In this document: positions 63,423-64,000 of the stretch, in pieces | How the letters are laid out: every line of letters begins with the position of its first letter | How positions within the stretch are numbered: position 1 is the first letter of the stretch | Source of the DNA: Fragum whitleyi | Lineage: Eukaryota > Mollusca > Bivalvia > Cardiida > Cardiidae | Reading direction: 5' to 3' | Assembly: GCA_948146395.1 (NCBI GenBank) | Contig: OX411544.1 | Span: forward strand, 35,422,457-35,486,456 | DNA: 64,000 bases | The notes under the pieces: generated by a model | What the model saw: only the letters and a program-made list of their open reading frames with translations | Told to the model about the DNA's origin: nothing | The model's database searches: none | Translations under genes and position numbers: made by a program

Positions 63423-64000
63423 CGATTCAAGAGTTCCGAGGACATCTCTTCAGCTGTAAAGAGGCCATACGAGCTAAATAAACAAAAATCGTTGATGAAA
63501 AAACTGAAAAATACTGACAGAGATGAAATCAAAATTGAAAAAACGGGCGGAGGTATAAAGTTCGAGTTTAATACTGGGTTTTATGAGGTATTTAAGATTG
63601 AAGTGGAGAAGTTTTATTCATTGTTGGAAAACCCTTTGAAATGTATTGAGATTCCGGTAACGGATAAAGGCGGAAATAATACAGAAAACATATACAAGAT
63701 TTACAGCGATGAGGGTCATCTGTATACTTTGAACATGTATCACACACGGTGTTCAAGTTTAGTAAATGGGAAAAAATCGTCACTATTTGTACAAAGCCAC
63801 ATGTTGAAAATATTTGAGTCTATGGAAAATACATTAAATACTTCAAATATATCCGTGGAGGAAATTAATAGGAAGATAAAATCTATCCTTCTACTATGCC
63901 GTAACATCGATACATGTCCAAGTTCCTGTACATCGACGAATACAACTGACAAACAGAAAAAGCTGTGCCTTGTTAGATATCCAGAAACACCAGATCATTC
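63423..64000 (+). CDS. Partial unrecognised protein, open to the window edge
   Basis: One frame (codons starting at positions divisible by 3) stays open from inside the MITE end through 64000, over 190 codons. It reads KRPYELNKQKSLMKKLKNTD, then the core FEFNTGFYEVFKIEVEKFYS, HLYTLNMYHTRCSSLVNGKK and VQSHMLKIFESM. The first ATG is at 63495-63497; a pyrimidine-rich stretch before ttcttgag (about 63394-63422) could instead be a splice acceptor. The FNTGFY...LxxYHTxxSxxVNG pattern reminds me of uncharacterised expanded protein families in mollusc and cnidarian genomes, some beside retroelements; this is memory, not a search. The C-terminal part has Cys pairs (LLLCRNIDTCPSSC) that might begin a metal-binding domain. 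The 3' end is off-window. Confidence 0.6.

Overview
This window is eukaryotic and AT-rich, with GT-AG introns and very dense repeats. It looks like a bivalve mollusc (clam-like) nuclear genome. The main reasons are the abundant Helentron-type 'pearl/DINE-1' non-autonomous elements (terminal inverted repeat, short microsatellite, 142-162 bp tandem monomers, terminal hairpin), a tRNA-derived SINE family in about a dozen copies, and many palindromic MITEs. I cannot name the species.

Positions 40-17964 (+) hold the last nine coding exons of a PSME4/PA200 (Blm10 family) proteasome activator gene, about 390 C-terminal residues ending in Tyr-Tyr-Ala, followed by a 3' UTR and an AATAAA signal at 18200. 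All splice phases agree. The introns are packed with mobile DNA. Two neighbouring exons have tandem duplications that copy their 5' splice sites (74 bp x2 and 101 bp x5). One intron carries three different Helentron-type elements in a row (11.06-16.34 kb), the first of which landed inside a MITE.

From 18 to 39 kb I see no confident host gene. The stretch contains SINEs, MITEs, a 142 bp satellite (24.3-26.6 kb) and a decayed non-LTR retrotransposon (33.69-35.99 kb), plus one weak candidate terminal exon at 22066.

On the minus strand, 58201 down to 39972 forms a two-exon gene model that I inferred by matching splice phases. It predicts an unrecognised 239-residue single-pass membrane protein, split by a 17.5 kb intron. 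A roughly 230 bp AAG/GAA repeat (UUC in the RNA) starts about 30 nt inside that intron. The intron also holds a tandem segmental duplication of about 6.1-6.8 kb (43.2-50.6 and 50.6-57.4 kb). The two copies differ by transposon insertions, including a TTAA-flanked foldback element for which the other copy preserves the empty site.

At the right edge, an open reading frame on the plus strand (about 63423-64000) runs out of the window and looks coding, but I do not recognise it with confidence.

All calls come from reading the sequence. Repeat boundaries are good to a few bases where termini are stated and to tens of bases elsewhere.
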